Assembly: GCA_937881505.1 (NCBI GenBank)
Contig: CALGEM010000032.1
Location: forward strand, 1 to 16,486
Length of the DNA stretch: 16,486 nt
Origin: an uncultured euryarchaeote
Lineage (GTDB): Archaea > Thermoplasmatota > Poseidoniia > Poseidoniales > Poseidoniaceae
Reading direction: 5' to 3'
Below, piece by piece: positions 14,231-16,486 of the stretch; positions within the stretch are counted from its first letter, which is position 1; every line of letters begins with the position of its first letter. Both the position numbers and the translations under genes were made by a program. The notes beneath the pieces are model-generated. The model was not told the DNA's origin and did not search any database. It saw only the letters and a program-made list of their open reading frames with translations.

Positions 14231-14240
14231 TATTTATACT
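14231..14240 (-). promoter_or_regulatory. TATA box of the 1050-residue surface protein gene
   Basis: AGTATAAATA on the minus strand, about 47-56 bp before the ATG at 14184. Transcription would start near 14205-14212 with a leader of about 25 nt. Layout matches the giant gene promoter. Confidence 0.7.
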
Positions 14241-14247
14241 ATGGGCA

Positions 14248-14326
14248 GGGTGAGTCAGCGAGAAAAAAGGCGTTTTTCGGCGTTTTTCGCTTGTTTTCGG
14301 TGATTATCCTGCGCTTTGACTCACCC
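14248..14326. promoter_or_regulatory. Inverted decamer pair flanking phased A/T tracts
   Basis: GGGTGAGTCA (14248-14257) and its exact reverse complement TGACTCACCC (14317-14326) are 69 bp apart centre to centre. The match extends to CGCTGACTCACCC if a 2-nt TT insertion is allowed. Between them a tandem 10-mer GCGTTTTTCG (14270-14279, 14280-14289) and a weaker third copy place A/T tracts about 10-11 bp apart, the pattern of intrinsically bent DNA. The proximal arm nearly abuts the TATA box (14231-14240). The stretch also holds the 3' end of the permease transcript, so part may act in termination (T6 at 14263-14268 on the minus strand). Confidence 0.5.
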
Positions 14327-14378
14327 AATGGTGCAATTTTTTTGTAAGCGAATTGAACAACCTCATAACGGATATTTT

Positions 14379-16486
14379 TCACGCACTCCTCAATGCTGCA
14401 GAAGGAGGAATTTTGGAGGCTTGGCGAACGGGGATGAAAGTGGTGATGAGCACGATGAACCAACCCAAGAAGAACAGCCCCAAGGTGCCAGACCAAGGGA
14501 AAGAAAACACGGCACCTTCAGCCTCCCAAACGGCTTTGTAAAGAACCACATGGAACCCATAGCCGATAACAAAACCGTTGAGCATGCCAAGCAGCGCCAC
14601 CCAAGAGACTTCCACGGAGAAGAGGCGAAGCACGTGCCGCTGACGGAAGCCCACCGCCCGGAGCATACCGATGGTGGCACGCCGTTCACTCACGTTTCGA
14701 ACCGTCACGACACCGATCCCAGCCACACCCACCAGCAAGCCCAACGCAAGGTAGCCTTCAAACAGCGATAAAATGGCAAGAACCAGCGACTGGATGATTG
14801 AAATCTCCTCGGCGACAGTCTGAACGTTGACGTTCTTTGAGGCCAATTCAACGTCCAGCACCGCTTCCAGTTCACTGGCCGCTTCCCGAACCTCGGTTGA
14901 CTTTCCTTGAGAGGGGAGGTTCTGCCGTTTGTGGTCCACACTTGGAAGCGCATCCGGGGCGACGCTCACGTACATCCGTGTCATTTCCCCACCGAATTGT
15001 TCAACAACGACTTCACCGTTCATCCAAACTCCGGGAGAGAAGATGTAAGACGATTGTTTGAGGAAGCCGCCAACGGTCATTTCACGGGTGTTTTTCGGGT
15101 TTGAGAAATCAATTAGCAAAATTGAATCTCCAATTGAAAATTGAAGGGGCACTAAGGTGGTTCCATCCGCCGTAGATTCAAGCCCAAACGAAGCGTCCAA
15201 GAACACGATATTTTCGAAACTCGAAATCGAATTCCAAGCGTCATCAGAGGTGTTCCCAAGGCTAGTATCCCAAGCATGTAGCGGTAGACCGCCATGTTGG
15301 ATGAACCCCTCATCCACGCCCCGTAGAATATACGGCATCCGTTCGCCTTCAACGTCTTCAAGGTGAACCGGCGAGCGATAGACGCCGCCCACCGCATCGA
15401 TGTTGTTCATGGCTGCGTGGTCGATGCCCCAAGCCAATGGATCGGAGGACAAATCAATGGGTCGGGAACGGGTAGAGGTCAGCAACAACTCAAACTCACC
15501 TTCGGCTTCTTCTACGAAATCCGAAGAATAGGAGTCAAATTGTTCGGTGTAGCCTGCCAAGACCACCACGGAAAACATCGTGATGGAAAACATACCCATC
15601 ACCACAGCCGTGCGAACGGGATGGGCCAAAGGATGCGCTAAGGCAACGGAGCCGACCGGCCCGGTCCGACGGGTAATCCACGAACGCTTTGCCAACCAAC
15701 CAACGGCTTGTGGGGCGATACTGGTCAACACCAACACTCCGGCAAAGACTTGGAGGAGACCCAGAACGATGAACGCCAACTCGTTGGGATCCATTTTCTG
15801 CCGGAGCGGGTCAATCGGTGCGAGGGCCAACGTCCACAGCAAAAACAGTACACCGATCGCTCCGAGTGTGTTGCGAGCAGCATAACGTATCCAGCGATTT
15901 ACAGGCTGATTTCGGTTGAGCAGAACCGGCAGTTGCCAGGTGAACAGCGGCGTGAGCAACAAAATCAAGCCCACGCCCAAGAGGATGTAGGAGACATACG
16001 ACAAGCCGCCATCGAGACCGGAAAGAAGCAAGCCAAGCGTACACAAACCGATCAGTCCGAAGGCGATGACTTGCAGCAAGAAAACACCCCAAGGCACACC
16101 ACGCTTCAGCATGGGACGCGCCCCCCGGAGCGCACGAACGATGTTTAGCTGGGCGTTGAACACTGCGCTTGACCACAACAGGACCAACGCCAAGAGCGCC
16201 CCCCATATCCAACCGGCCAAGAAGGAATCCAATGTCCACGAGAAAACAAATTGCTGAGCGCCCACCGAGGAGAAGATGGTTGAGAAGCCAACGGAGATGA
16301 CCCACGCCAAGCCCAAACCAAGCACCGAACCGAAGCCACCGGAGACAAAGGCGAGGAGCGCACCCTCGTAAACGAAGAGTGCCCGTGCATCGCTGCGACG
16401 CAAACCCAAGGCACGCACGGCTGCGAGTTCGGTTCGGCGTACATCCGCCAAGAGCATGATGATGGTCAGAGAGAGCAACACCCCGG
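14379..16486 (-). CDS. ABC-transporter permease with FtsX domains (N-terminus beyond window)
   Basis: The frame is open to the right edge; the in-frame GTG at 16481 is probably internal because the window begins inside a membrane helix. About 700 residues are visible. The start shows the end of a first FtsX domain (ADVRRTELAAVRALGLRRSDA, numbered from 16481 about 11-31), with the usual E-x(5)-RALG pattern of the coupling segment that contacts the ATPase. A run of about seven membrane helices follows (to about 305), then a large non-membrane domain (about 306-560) presumably outside the cell. The second FtsX domain is C-terminal, with RNVSERRATIGMLRAVGFRQ and the ending IPVRQASKIPPSAALRSA. Family members (LolC/MacB type) do mechanical work driven by a partner ATPase, such as releasing lipids or lipoproteins, exporting compounds or controlling envelope enzymes. 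The ATPase gene is not in view and may lie to the right. Substrate unknown. No signs of decay. Confidence 0.9.
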   Translation of the reverse strand, partial: GVLLSLTIIMLLADVRRTELAAVRALGLRRSDARALFVYEGALLAFVSGGFGSVLGLGLAWVISVGFSTIFSSVGAQQFVFSWTLDSFLAGWIWGALLALVLLWSSAVFNAQLNIVRALRGARPMLKRGVPWGVFLLQVIAFGLIGLCTLGLLLSGLDGGLSYVSYILLGVGLILLLTPLFTWQLPVLLNRNQPVNRWIRYAARNTLGAIGVLFLLWTLALAPIDPLRQKMDPNELAFIVLGLLQVFAGVLVLTSIAPQAVGWLAKRSWITRRTGPVGSVALAHPLAHPVRTAVVMGMFSITMFSVVVLAGYTEQFDSYSSDFVEEAEGEFELLLTSTRSRPIDLSSDPLAWGIDHAAMNNIDAVGGVYRSPVHLEDVEGERMPYILRGVDEGFIQHGGLPLHAWDTSLGNTSDDAWNSISSFENIVFLDASFGLESTADGTTLVPLQFSIGDSILLIDFSNPKNTREMTVGGFLKQSSYIFSPGVWMNGEVVVEQFGGEMTRMYVSVAPDALPSVDHKRQNLPSQGKSTEVREAASELEAVLDVELASKNVNVQTVAEEISIIQSLVLAILSLFEGYLALGLLVGVAGIGVVTVRNVSERRATIGMLRAVGFRQRHVLRLFSVEVSWVALLGMLNGFVIGYGFHVVLYKAVWEAEGAVFSFPWSGTLGLFFLGWFIVLITTFIPVRQASKIPPSAALRSA

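Noticed and set aside
14270..14300. CRISPR-like short repeats
   Set aside because: Only two exact 10-bp copies without spacers.
14248..14326. Terminal inverted repeats of a small mobile element
   Set aside because: The interval is 79 bp, has no coding capacity and no flanking target duplication is apparent; position next to a TATA box fits regulation better.

Overview
The window looks like an archaeal chromosome segment, most likely from a planktonic euryarchaeon of the Marine Group II / Poseidoniales (Thermoplasmatota) type. Evidence: TATA boxes sit about 50 bp before the two surface-protein genes; G-rich Shine-Dalgarno sites lie 7 nt before the start codon; secreted proteins are very large, modular and acidic with many short Cys-x(n)-Cys loops; and one ends in a single membrane helix with a short acidic tail (GKDWDY). 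The taxon is inferred from style, not from a marker gene.

Layout: all four genes are on the minus strand. From right to left they are: (1) the 3' part of an ABC-transporter permease with FtsX domains (14379 to the right edge); (2) a 1050-residue secreted, membrane-anchored protein with CARDB-like, Ig/PKD-like and fibronectin-III-like domains (11032-14184); (3) a smaller, visibly AT-richer gene for a protein with two membrane helices and a cytosolic domain (9969-10817); (4) one giant open frame from 9697 off the left edge, at least 3232 codons with no stop. I translated the giant frame through the window. It reads: signal/anchor segment; an N-terminal module known from DNRLRE/RHS-type surface proteins, without RHS repeats; a tyrosine-rich strip; a DNRLRE-like domain; a tandem duplication of about 380 residues made of Ig-like and split nidogen-like pieces; then four parallel beta-helix blocks separated by TDxNG Ig-like linkers and a jelly-roll-like region.

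The intergenic gaps are all under 300 bp and hold promoters, a strong hairpin terminator after the 1050-residue gene, an inverted repeat before the giant gene, and a structured control region before the 1050-residue gene (inverted decamers flanking phased A-tracts). The two surface-protein promoters share an 8-bp element at similar distance from the TATA box, so they may be co-regulated. The likely common theme is the cell envelope: a giant adhesin- or glycan-binding-like surface protein, a second surface protein, and a membrane permease of the FtsX class. No enzymatic active site was recognised in the giant protein; its ligand is unknown.
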